From positions 1 to 64,000 of the forward strand of contig CAJNOJ010000292.1 of the NCBI GenBank assembly GCA_905250025.1: 64,000 nt of DNA. The letters run 5' to 3'. A model generated the notes under the pieces. That model did no database searches and was not told where the DNA came from. It saw only the letters and a program-made list of their open reading frames with translations. The stretch comes from Adineta ricciae (taxonomy: Eukaryota; Rotifera; Eurotatoria; Adinetida; Adinetidae). The translations under genes and the position numbers were made by a program. Shown piece after piece: positions 46,276 through 57,522 of this stretch (position 1 is the first letter of the stretch; the number at the start of each line of letters is the position of its first letter).

Positions 46276-49169
46276 ATGTGCACATTTACTAGCATACCTA
46301 TTGAATTCGTCTATCGAATTCTTGATCAGTTATCAGACTTAGATCTGTTCTGCTCAATGCATAATGTCTGTCATCGCTTCAATCAAATACTCAATACCTA
46401 TCATCGGTATCAGGTAAATCCATGCACTGTTTATACATATATCAAATAATTATCCTTCAAAGAAATTCGAACAAAATTAGTTAATCGCAGTAAATCGATG
46501 ATAGCAGATATTTTATTACAGCAACTAGAAAATTAAATTTTCTGATAAGCTCAAGTTTATTTAGAGATTGTCGTAAAAATCAAGACATTTTTTATTTCAA
46601 AGATAAGACCGTATCACCTCTTCTTAATCATTCATACATCATACTGCAAGTATATTGCGGTGTCGCTATTGTCAAAATATAAAATGTTGAACGAAATCAC
46701 CCAATCTCTCATTCCTGCATCATATTGCTTTATTTAGACACTCGTCACACTAGAAATATATGCTCATGAAATCAAAAATGGAGAAACACAACGCTTAGCA
46801 GAAACTCTTCGAGTTAATAGAGTAATCATCCTGTACTCATTCACCTGGTCGTTTATTCATGGTTTTTTTTCTATTTAGATACTCACTACATTAAATATCA
46901 ATTCCAATGAAATCAGAGATGAAGGAGCACACCATATCGCAGATGCACTTCGAGTTAACACAGTAATTATCATGCATTCATCCACCTCCACCCAGTCATT
47001 CATTCCTGATATTCTTTTATTTAGACGCTCACTACACTACACATCAATTTTAACGACATCGGAAGCGTAGGAGCAAAACACTTGGCTGATGCACTTCGTG
47101 TTAACGCAGTAATCATAGATCCTTTTACATTCTCATTGATTCCTGGTATTCTTCCATTAAGACTCTCACGACATAAGATCTTTCTAGCAATCTCATAGCA
47201 GATGAAGGAGCACAGCATTTGGCTGATGCACTTCATGTTAACGCAGTAATCATCATGCATTCAGACACTTTGTTTTTCAACAACCGTACTACTCGATTTA
47301 GACACTCACAGAATTAGATCTCTCATGCAATCGCATAGGAGATGAAGGAGCACAGCATTTTGCTGATGCACTTCACGTTAACGCAGTAATTACCATGCAT
47401 TCACACGTTTGGTCGTTCGTTCGTCGTATTTTTTTGTCTAGACACTCACAACACTAGATCTTGGTGGTTGTCCAATCGGAAACAAGGGAGCGGATCACTT
47501 GGCTAATGCTCTTCGAGTTAACAAAGTAATAATCTTGCGCTCATTCTATTTCTTATTCATTCATCACTTCACTCTATCCAGACACTCACCACACTATATG
47601 TCTCAAGCAATCTCATAGGAGATGACGTTGCACAGCATTTTGCTGATGCACTTTGCGTGAACACAGTAATCACAGATCCTTTTACATCCTCGTTCATGTA
47701 TGGTATTTCTCCATTTAGACTCTCACGACGCTACATATCAGTGTCACTGAAATCGGAGAGGAAGGAGCACACAATTGGGCTGCCGCACTTCGAGTTAACA
47801 CAGTAATCATTATAGATGCGTGCACATTTCCATTCATTTATGGTACTCTTCCCCATTTAGACTCTCACGACGCTCTATCTTAATTATAATAAAATTGGGA
47901 ACAAAGCAGCACAACAGTTGGCTAATGCTCTTCAAGCTAATACGGTAATGATCATGCTTTGGGTAGCCTAATCATTCATTCATTCATTAAATTATTCTAT
48001 TTAGACACTCACAACACTAAATCTTTCAAACAATTTCATAGGTGGCGAAGGTGCACATTATTTGGCTACTGCTCTTCGAGTTAACACAGTGATCATTATA
48101 GATCTTTTTACATTCCCATTCATTTATGGTTTTCCTTCATTTAGATTCTCACGACGCTCTATCTCGCGAACAATGGAATCTGGGACGAAGCAGCACATAA
48201 TTGGGCAGATCTTCTTCAGTTTAACACAGTAATTATGATGTATTTATCTACCCTCATATTTATTCATCATAATTAGTCTTTTATTTAGACACTCACCATA
48301 CTAGATCTCTCATGGAATCGCATAGGAGATGAAGGAGTACAGCAATTGGCTGATGCACTTCGGGTTAACACAGTATGCATCATGTATTCATTCATTTAGT
48401 TGTTAATTGATGGTAATCATCCATTTAGGCTCTCACAGCACTACATATCAACGGCAGTGAAATCGGAGAGAGTGGAGCGCAAAGTTTAGCTGCTGCCCTT
48501 CGAGTTAACACAGTAATCATTATAAATCTTTTTATATTTTCATTCATCCATGGAATTTCTCCATTTAGACTCTCACGACACTCTATCTCGATCATAATAG
48601 ACTTGGGGACGAATCCGCGCAGCATTTAGCGGATGCATTTCGGATCAACACAGTAATGATCACGCATTGACTTACATGGTCGTTCACACGTCGCTTTCTT
48701 TGATATAGACAGTCACAGCACTGTACCTCTCGGACAATCTCATAGGAAACGAAGGAGCACAATATTTGGCTGATGTTCTTCGAGTTAACAGAGTATACAT
48801 CAGGGATCATCTCATATTTTCCTTTATTTATCACATTATTCTATTGAGGTACTCACAACACTAGATATTCATGGTTGTCCAATCGGAAACGAGGGAGCAG
48901 ATCACTTGGCTAATGCTCTTCGAGTTAACAAAGTAGCGATCATCGATTTATCCACTTTCTCCTTCATTCATCACATTATTCTACATTCAGACACTCACCA
49001 CACTATATCTTCCAGCCAGTTTCATTGGAGCTGAAGGAAAACTGCGTTTGGCTGATGCTGTTGAAATTAACCAGGTGAAGTTCATTCTAGTTTGTATTTT
49101 GTCGAAAATTTACCCACTTTTTCGATTTTGATTCAGGTTTGTCATATCGGATATTGGATTAGCGACTGA
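46276..49169 (+). CDS. F-box/LRR protein with 17 identical-length LRR exons; one exon carries a stop
   Basis: Exon one (46276-46413) encodes an F-box-like start (IPIEFVYRILDQLSDLDLFC then VCHRFNQIL). Then 17 exons, each exactly 84 bp and phase 0, each encode one 28-residue ribonuclease-inhibitor-type LRR (TLTTLxLxxNxIGDEGAxxL then ADALRVN). They start at 46738, 46879, 47025, 47162, 47302, 47442, 47582, 47719, 47861, 48005, 48145, 48289, 48429, 48569, 48709, 48849 and 48991. Introns are about 55-75 bp. A last short exon (49137-49169) ends WISD. The fourth LRR exon has TAA at 47174-47176 where its neighbours have a Leu codon; skipping that exon would keep the frame. Likely role: substrate receptor of an SCF ubiquitin ligase. 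The tail (from within exon 16) is repeated at 55301-55573. Nonsense allele or pseudogene status is undecided. Confidence 0.8.
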
Positions 49170-50072
49170 ATATAAATTTCGTATTGAATTGAAAGAAATG
49201 TATGGGTGATTTTATTTATCAATTGATGTTACAATATATTCATAAAATAAAGCATGAGTGTCTGTAGGGTGTGAGTGATGATTAGCTGTAAAAAAAGCAT
49301 AAATTAACTTATTAGAAGAAAGATCTTGAATAATGCGATGACACGAAGAAGAATATCAATGCACTTTCCTATTACAAGTTTATGAGTCGAGCCATTTTTT
49401 TCTTCATTAGTAAAAAAGTGTCAATTAGTTGCTTCATCATCATGTACAACGAAAGTTAAGTGCTGTGTGTCGAAATGCAAGCAGAACAATTAAGATTCAT
49501 ATTCAAACCAACAATTTACTACCACATTATGCTAATGTTCTAATGGAGACATTTACTGAATCAGAGGTTGATTTTGAAGTTAATTTGAATCCTTCTGTCA
49601 GTATTTATTCATAAAACCAAAACTTTACAAATTTCTTTTTACTCTCTAGCAGGTGGGATTGTTGAAATAGTTGATAGTTGTCTTACTCATTGGCAACCAA
49701 CAGATGTCTATCACTATCATATTGCAATCGGTTGTCAACTTAACCTACTCACTGAGAAATGTTTCATCATTTTCAAGTGTATGCGGGATATGAGGTTTCG
49801 ATGCTTCTAATGGAGTTTTTTTAAAATTCTAACGAAAATTATGTGTATTTTGACACGTCAGCTTATCCATATCTTGTCGGTTGTTTCGGTTCAAATTGTA
49901 CTACAAATGAATTCATCAGTTACCATAACTACAACTGTTCGTAGTAAAGTTTCCATGAGTATTCAATTAATTTTCTCCTTTTATTTCTTCTTATTTGAAT
50001 TCGAACAAATGACGCAATCGAAAATCTTTACAAAGCGGCTTTTATTTGAAGGAAAGAAATTCAAGTTTTCAA
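49170..50072. other. Remnant coding-like pieces, no intact gene
   Basis: Broken frames include VEIVDSCLTHWQPTDVYHYH near 49661 and an AYPYLVGCFGSNCTTN-like piece near 49860; the second copy at 56.0-56.4 kb preserves a longer version (TTNDPSNYTTSSYATALQ). They look like decayed exons of an extracellular protein. No family is assigned. Confidence 0.35.
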
Positions 50073-51119
50073 CTATAAAGTCGTCAATATCGTGTGAAAA
50101 ATTTGATCCGGTGAATAACCGATTCGATAAAGATACAATTTCGATTCTCTTGAATCGATTTCTTTGCCAATCGTTTGCCAATAATCACTTCCATAATAAA
50201 ATGATTGGGATAGATTAAACAAAATCCCCACGATATAAGGTAAAATTTTAATTCCAGTATGAATTCCAGCTCGACGAAGATGAGAATCATTTTTAAAGAT
50301 CTTTCGTAAGAAAAGAAAATAATTTTTAAACGGAATGAAATATTCCATAAAGATTGAAATAACGACAATAAAGTAAATATAAGTAATGAAAATAACCTGA
50401 TAAATACAAGTCATCGGAATAACATGTGTGATCAAATATGGAAATATTAAAACTCCAAGAAAGAGAAATGTGATGATAGAACTTGATAAACTTATATAAA
50501 AAATGGCATTGGAACAACAATGTCTGCAATTACCGGTCTTTCTGCGGAAAGTTTTTCGATTTTTGATTAAAAAATAAAGTTTTGGAAAAAATTCCCGGGT
50601 AAACTCGACATATCGACTGAAAACGTAATTGTACAAACGATAGCCAAACAAATTATAACAATTCCAGACTTGTCCATCGGTAATAGCTAAACACGGCCAC
50701 TGAATAACACAAAACCAAATCGTATGAGCAGTTAACGGAAGACTTGAAAATACAAGATCGAAAAGATCAAATGTTTGAATTCGACGAGTTTTGATTACTG
50801 AAATCGACAATTTTTTCCATTGTTCAAATATATAAATAGTCGGAGAAGAACGAGGTTTAATTGTTCGACGAATTTTTGTTGGATTTCGCTGTTGATGAGA
50901 TGATTTGACAACTTCAATAATAATTAATTCACTTGGTAATAACCAAGTTTTGTAAATGACACGATTCCAAATTCGTTGAGAGCATTCGAACAGAAGACAT
51001 TGAATCACTAGAGCAAAATAAGGTTGAATACCAATATTATCATTTCGAAATTCGTATAATAATGGATTTGAATTCGAATAAAGATCTTTCATGAAATTTT
51101 CAGCAGTTGTTTTATCCAT
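50073..51119 (-). CDS. Multi-pass membrane protein, unknown family (copy 1)
   Basis: An intronless 348-residue frame with about four hydrophobic segments: near residues 117-145 (FDLFDLVFSSLPLTAHTIWF), 190-220 (IFYISLSSSIITFLFLGVLI), 225-250 (IYQVIFITYIYFIVVISIF) and 283-300. The N terminus is cytosolic-looking (MDKTTAENFMKDLYSNSNPL), and a basic Cys-rich link (RKTFRRKTGNCRHCCSN) precedes the second segment. I do not recognise the family. It is conserved as an open frame in the second copy with scattered substitutions, which supports it being a real gene. The annotated neighbours transcribe on the opposite strand. Confidence 0.6.
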   Translation of the reverse strand: MDKTTAENFMKDLYSNSNPLLYEFRNDNIGIQPYFALVIQCLLFECSQRIWNRVIYKTWLLPSELIIIEVVKSSHQQRNPTKIRRTIKPRSSPTIYIFEQWKKLSISVIKTRRIQTFDLFDLVFSSLPLTAHTIWFCVIQWPCLAITDGQVWNCYNLFGYRLYNYVFSRYVEFTREFFPKLYFLIKNRKTFRRKTGNCRHCCSNAIFYISLSSSIITFLFLGVLIFPYLITHVIPMTCIYQVIFITYIYFIVVISIFMEYFIPFKNYFLFLRKIFKNDSHLRRAGIHTGIKILPYIVGILFNLSQSFYYGSDYWQTIGKEIDSRESKLYLYRIGYSPDQIFHTILTTL

Positions 51120-53103
51120 TTTCTACTTCCTTCTGTTTTTCTCTTGTAACATACATAGTTTTCTCTTTTATTTGCATGAAAATGTCGATTATTCAGTCAT
51201 TTAACATCATTAAGAGATGTCTAAATGACTCAAATAAACCTTGAGATACAAACTCAGATATCATTATGTATCAATGATATTTTGCTTTCAAATATTCAAT
51301 AACATATTCAATGTGTATGATCATTTCAAAAATAATGCCATTTAGTCATCAAATTCCAAGGTTAAATATCATCAATATTTATTCCCAATCTGGGTGAAAG
51401 TCATGTTTCACCCAGACAGTTCGACGATAACTATAACGTCTATCAAATGTTCCTATGACTTTCATGGGATGGTAGAAGAGATGAAAGGTGAATGAAAAAG
51501 AAAAAATTTCACACGGCATTCTCTGGAATAACACGGTTTATTATGAACAATCATATGTATTGATAAGATAAGCCATTTTGAAACATTCTCAATACATGAA
51601 ATGTTATGTTCGAGATGGTGATTGTATAACACGCTTAAAAATATGTTTTTGATATGCAAAATGTGTTCGTGTTTATCATATAAAAATATTCGCAAGATAA
51701 GTCAATCTATACCATCTACTTGAGATTCAATAATGAAAAAAGTGAAGAAATAATTCACATTTTACTTCGGATATTTTGATTTATTTCGAATTCAAATTGA
51801 AATATAAAATGATGTTGATCGATTAGCAAAACTTCCATCCAGTTGTCGATTTTATATTTTTCTAATGGATCTCAATATCTTCTAGATAAACTCATTTTCA
51901 ATCCAATTGAGATCGTTCGAAGACATGAACAATCTTCTCGTGATGATCAAAGCATTCAGTATTTTCTTAATTTGAATTAAATTGAAAAAGCTTGAACTTT
52001 CGTTATAATCATTTATTGAATTTGATTTAATTTGAAAGAAAAAAAAAACGTTCAAAGTCAATTCTTTTTCTTGTTCAGATCTTCTTTGCATATTACATGC
52101 AGTTCGCGCACAATTTGTTCCAAAAACTGGTTTCATTTCTTACGGTCGATGATATTCTTGAAAAGATGTTATTTGATTAATGCATAAATCCGTAAATTAT
52201 TGCCAGTTATTATTTGCCGGAAAAATGCATGAGTTGACATCACGGGTAGAAATGGAATGTTGAAGGATCGAATCGCATTGATTTTAAAACTAAAATCGGA
52301 ACCGTAAAATATGATTTCTCGTTAAGCGTCGAGTAAACAATACCTGTTAATTGTTCGTATTGTAAACACCGAGTAAATTGATGAAGAAAAGTTATTCAAT
52401 TTCCATAATAGTGGCAAAATATTACATCTCGATTCCTTTTTGATTCACTCGATAAGGAAGTTCCCCTATACATGAGTGAATTAAATAACAAAAAGCGTAT
52501 CCTTCAAGGTCACAATTGAATACAAATTGTAACTCTGTTTAAATCAATAGATTATCGGTGAAACGGGTAATTCTTGGAATGATTCAGAAGGATATAAGAC
52601 CAAGTCATTAGTAAGCAAAAAAAGTATTGCAAGAAAGGAAATCAACCGGCTTATTGTCGAAAATCTGTTAATGTAAGTAATTACCCAGCATTACTATGTA
52701 TAATGATTCAAAGCAAATATATATTTATACGACAAAATGACACATCCTGGAAAGACAATTTGATATCCATACTTTGTAAAACTTCATATAACATGTCGAT
52801 TACGAACATGAATAGTTGAATTTCAATCAATCTATTGCAAAATCACAGTTAATCGTCTGAATCTAAGGAGAAAATCCTTGTTCATTGTACTTTTTTATTT
52901 TTGTATGTCTCTTGAATATCATTTTACATTCTTGATAATTGACGTGTAAATGAAGGAACTAAAACAATCACTAACATTTAGAACAAAATCAAAATAAAGG
53001 TCATTAGTCATGTTTCTTTTTGCGCTGCACATCCTTTTCCTACTGATATAAATGATCGATTTTACCAACGATAAAACCAATTTCTGTATCGTTAGCGTCG
53101 TAA
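51120..53103. other. Non-coding stretch between the minus-strand membrane protein and the TPR gene (copy 1)
   Basis: A shared upstream region for two divergently transcribed genes. Only short frames are present. A short coding-like piece (FNPIEIVRRHEQSSRDDQS, near 51898) is present in both copies but is not supported as a gene. Confidence 0.4.
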
Positions 53104-54231
53104 ATGGGTTGTTGTGAAAGTTCGACAAGTGATTATGATTCAAATCAATTTCTTAATAGCTCCAATACGACAACCAATGCATCACAATTAACCACAGTTG
53201 AAATACTTGAAGGAATAACATTTCAACAACTTCTGTTGTATTTGCCTAACCATTGTCGAAAGGAAATTATCAATCTACCATAGAACAAAGTGATCAACGC
53301 TCTTCGACATCATATCAAAGCACAAAGACATTTTTTACAAAATGAATATCATCTAAGTATTTTAAACGAATTGAAAGCGATAGATGAATTTCAAACTCAT
53401 TTTGTTTTTGTTCAATTCTATGAGAAAATGATATCAAGTTTAATATTCTTTGGTTTAATACAAACAGCTCTTGAAATGTGTCAACTAGTTTTGAATATCT
53501 TATTACGAGATACACCAACAGATTATAATACAATTTATAAAAATTATTTTGCTTTATCTCAAATATACAGAAACCGGAAAGAATGGAGAAAAGCAATTCT
53601 ATGTGCAACGAAAGCAATTGAAACAAAACGTCTTTGTCATATAACAGATCAAGATAGTATTCGTCTATTGGAAAATCAGATCGAATCATTAAAGTAAGTT
53701 GATCCATCGATAAGGTTGAGATGAAAGGTTTCAATGTGTTGTTTTAGATGGAAAATGAGTATTGATACAAGAGAAAGATCTGACAAAAGCTCAATTGATT
53801 TTTCTCCACAAGAAATAATTGAAGTTTGCACGTACAATCCTGAGCACGAATTATTTGCATTTGATCTCTCGGAACTTGAACGGAAACCTGAAAAAGTAAC
53901 AGAATCCTTGGTTACAGATGAGATGTTAAAAGAAATCGCGGGTCTACTATTAAAAGATCTGATCGATGAACGTCATTATACAGGTGATAGCGAGTGCAGA
54001 GTTACTATTGCAATTGCTTTTAAATTAGCACAAATGAACACGAGTTCATTGTCGCCAGCAATGATCGAAGCAGCATTGACAATACTTATTGATCGAGTGA
54101 ATGATCCTGACACATATGAAGATTACTTGACTAGAGTAATGAGAATATCGCCGTTTAACATTTGGTATTCAGATGAACATGGCATCCGTATTTTTCGATA
54201 TCAGCCAAAATCCAAACAGTTACAAAAATAA
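53104..54231 (+). pseudogene. TPR protein with MGCC lipidation motif, copy 1 (nonsense and slippage deletion)
   Basis: Exons 53104-53693 and 53748-54231 join in phase (SLK|WKMSI). The start MGCCESSTSD fits N-myristoylation at Gly2 and palmitoylation at Cys3/Cys4, predicting membrane anchoring. The body has TPR-like helical hairpins (FFGLIQTALEMCQLVLNILL, YFALSQIYRNRKEWRKAILC). Compared with copy 2 it has TAG at 53281-53283 in place of a Gln codon. It also has a 15-bp in-frame deletion (LPNHQ lost) between short repeats CAAACTC. The rest is open. If the copies are alleles, this one is a null allele. Confidence 0.75.
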
Positions 54232-55156
54232 AAAGATTTTTCCTCTCGTTCTTCGATTTGTTTGTCAAATTTTCCAAACAAAATGTTCGAATTAGAAACT
54301 CGATCCTATAATCTGGTCTAAGTCATTGATGAATAAAAATGTATACCTCGCTATATATTCCACGGATTGAATAAGAATGAAAGATTCCAAGTATTTACCA
54401 ATTAAAATCATTGATCCTTGCAAAGATAACTTATTTTGCAGCGAAACAAATTCAAAAAGCTGGTGAATGATCGTTTCGGAAAAAAAGAATTATGAACTGC
54501 CTTTTCTATTCAATACAACTTTAAGACGAGTATGATCGTACGAATATGGCATCGTGTATGGGTTTGATAAAGTTCGCTATGCAATAGGAATTGTTTCGTT
54601 CTTGTCTTCTTTTTCATTACCAAGAGTACTTAAAAGATAACATTTTTACGTTCTTGTTTTTTCGAATTATTGCACTCTCATCGTTACGATGTTTGATATA
54701 TTTAACTTAGATTGTAAACTATTGTTGATAGTGTACCGAGTTAGGTGGAACGAATCTTTTTTGTAGAGTAATGCTGATAAAGTAAAATGGTGATACATAA
54801 GAGAAGAGATTAAAAAAGAAACTTTCTTTGAGAAGGTCATTGTCCCCGTTCGAAAAATGATTCATGTGCAAATAGAGAGTTCACCTATGCTAAAGTGATT
54901 CATGTGCAAATAGAAAGTTCACCTATGCTAAAATTAAATTCTAAAAATTTAATATAAATCATTTTCCTCTGTATTCTCGTTGATGTATAAAGGTGAAGCA
55001 TTATTCCAATATTTCTTTCACTTTATTAAAATTCTATAGAAATAGTGAGTATCGACGAAGAAAACGCAAGGCTTCAGCGATGAACTCTCGCTTTTCGCTT
55101 TGTTGACATGTAATATTTCAAATATTTAGATTTTCTCTTTTGATTATCAGGGAACA
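54232..55156. other. Spacer with a 38-bp tandem repeat (copy 1)
   Basis: No gene. At 54858-54935 the unit TGATTCATGTGCAAATAG plus AGTTCACCTATGCTAAAG occurs twice, 38 bp apart; copy 2 has the same duplication near 61521-61598. It probably contains the promoter region of the diiron-oxidase-like gene. Confidence 0.5.
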
Positions 55157-55299
55157 ATGCAAATCACAAGTAGTATATTACCACTGATTAATAATCTATT
55201 TAATGACGTGCTATGTTCAATGATGGCCGTTGAAATAACAATAGTGATTCTGTTATGTGCGATTGGTGTTGTTTTTGGAAATATTTATGCATTTTCGAA
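55157..55299 (+). CDS. First-exon fragment of the diiron-oxidase-like gene, cut by assembly join (copy 1)
   Basis: Encodes MQITSSILPLINNLFNDVLC and a membrane helix (EITIVILLCAIGVVFGNIYA) and then stops at the single N (55300). It is identical in layout to the first exon at 62043, so this is a contig end rather than a separate gene. Confidence 0.8.
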
Positions 55300-56475
55300 N
55301 GCAGATCACTTGGCTAATGCTCTTCGAGTTAACAAAGTAGCGATCATCGATTTATCCACTTTCTCCTTCATTCATCACATTATTCTACATTCAGACACTC
55401 ACCACACTATATCTTCCAGCCGGTTTCATTGGAGCTGAAGGAAAACTGCGTTTGGCTGATGCTGTTAAAGTTAACCAGGTGAAGTTCATTCTAGTTTGTA
55501 TTTTGTCGAAAATTTACTTACTTTTTCGGTTTTGATTCAGGTTTGTCATATCGGATATTGGTGTAGCGACTGAATATAAATTTTGTGTTGAATTGAAAGA
55601 GATGTACGGGTCATTTTTTTTAATTAATTGATGTTACAATATATTCATAAAATAAAGCATGAGTCTCTGTAGGGTGTGGGTGACGATTAGTACTAAAAAA
55701 AAAGCATAAATTAACTTTTTAGAAGAAAGATCTCGAATAATGCGATGGCACGATAAGAAGAATATCAATACACTTTCCTGTTTCAAGTTTATGAGTCGAG
55801 CCGTTTTTTTCTTCATTAGTAAAAATGTCTCAGTTAAGTGCTGTGTGTCGAAATGCAAGCAGGGCAATTAAGATTCGTATTCAAAACCAATGATTTACCA
55901 CCATGTTATGCTAATGATCTAATGGAGACATTTACTGAATTGCAGACGTTGATTTTGAAGTCAACTTAAATCGTGCTTTAGGTATTTATTCATAAAACCA
56001 AAACTTCACAAGTTTCTTTTTATCCTCTAGCAGGTGGAATTGTTGAATTAGTTGATAGTTGCCTTACTCACTAGCAAGGAACATATGTCTATCACTATCA
56101 TATTGCAATCGGTTGTCAACTTAACTTACTCACTGGGAAATGTTTCATCATTTTCAAGTATATGCGTGATATGAAGTTTTGATGCTTCTAATGGAGTTTT
56201 TGAAAATTCTGATGAAAATTATGTGTATTAATTTGCCACATGTCAACTTATCCATATCTTGTCGGTTGTTTCGGTTCAAATTGTACCACAAATGATCCAT
56301 CAAATTATACAACGTCATCCTATGCCACAGCATTGCAGATTAATTCATCAGTTACCATGAATGTTCAATTAATCTTCTCCTTTTATTTCATTTTTATTTG
56401 AATTCGAACAAATGACGCAATCGAAAATCTTTACAAAGCGGCTTTTATTTGAAGGAAAAAAATTCAAGTTTTCAA

Positions 56476-57522
56476 CTATAAAATCGCCAATATCGTGTGA
56501 AAAATTTGATCCGGTGAATAACCGAGTCGATAAAGATACAATTTCGTTTCTCTTGCGTCGATTTCTTTGCCAATCGCTTGCCAATAATCACTTCCATAAT
56601 AAAATGATTGTGAGAGACTAAACAAAATCTCCACGATATAAGGTAAAATTTTAATTCCAATACGAATTCCAGCTTGACGAAGAAAAGAATCATTTTGAAA
56701 GATCTTTTGTAAGAAAAGAAAATAATTTTTAAACGGAATGAAATATTCCATAAAGATTGAAATAACGATAATAAAGTAAATATAAGTAATGAAAATAATC
56801 AGATAAATACAAGTCATCGGAATAATATGTGTGATCAAATATGGAAATATTAAAACTCCAACAAAGAGAAATGTGATGATAGAACTTGACAAACTTATGT
56901 AAAAAATGGCATTGGAACAACGATGTCTGCAATTACCGGTCTTTCTGCGGAAAGTTTTTCGATTTTTGATTAAAAAATAAAGTTTTGGAACAAATTCCCA
57001 GGTAAACTCGACAAATCGACTGAAAACGTAATTGTACAAACGATAACCAAACAAATTATAACAATTCCAGACTTGTCCATCGCTAATAACTAAACATGGC
57101 CACTGAACACAACAAAACCAGATTGTCTGAGCAACTAACGGAAGACTTGCAAATACAAGATCGAAAAGATCAAATGTTTGAATTCGACGAGTTTTGATTA
57201 CTGAAATCGACAATTTTTTCCATTGTTCAAATATATAAATAGTCGGAGAAGAACGAGGTTTAATTGTTCGACGGATTTTTGTTGGATTTTGTTGTTGATG
57301 AGATGATTTGACAACTTCAATAATAATTAATTCACTTGGTAATAACCAAGTTTTGTAAACGGCACGATTCCAAACTCGTTGAGAACATTCGAACAGAAGA
57401 CATTGAATCACTAGAGCAAAATAAGGTTGAATACCAATATTATCATTTCGAAATTCGTATAATAATGGATTTGAATTCGAATAAAGGTCTTTCATGAAAT
57501 TTTCAGCAGTTGTTTTATCCAT
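56476..57522 (-). CDS. Multi-pass membrane protein, unknown family (copy 2)
   Basis: A 348-residue frame of the same length as 50073-51119 with scattered amino-acid differences (for example QRVWNRAVYK versus QRIWNRVIYK, and CRHRCSN versus CRHCCSN) and the same four hydrophobic segments. Both copies stay open with no length change, which indicates selection on the protein or very recent divergence. Family unknown. Confidence 0.6.
   Translation of the reverse strand: MDKTTAENFMKDLYSNSNPLLYEFRNDNIGIQPYFALVIQCLLFECSQRVWNRAVYKTWLLPSELIIIEVVKSSHQQQNPTKIRRTIKPRSSPTIYIFEQWKKLSISVIKTRRIQTFDLFDLVFASLPLVAQTIWFCCVQWPCLVISDGQVWNCYNLFGYRLYNYVFSRFVEFTWEFVPKLYFLIKNRKTFRRKTGNCRHRCSNAIFYISLSSSIITFLFVGVLIFPYLITHIIPMTCIYLIIFITYIYFIIVISIFMEYFIPFKNYFLFLQKIFQNDSFLRQAGIRIGIKILPYIVEILFSLSQSFYYGSDYWQAIGKEIDARETKLYLYRLGYSPDQIFHTILAIL

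Larger units (their letters stand above)
48897..55299. repeat. Large duplicated block, copy 1
   Basis: The sequence from within LRR exon 16 to the first exon of the diiron-oxidase-like gene is repeated in the same order and orientation at 55301-61963. The copies are separated only by a single N at 55300. By eye the copies are about 95% identical with small indels, including about 240 extra bases in copy 2 near 60.82-61.05 kb. Either a recent tandem duplication or two alleles placed end to end. Confidence 0.9.
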
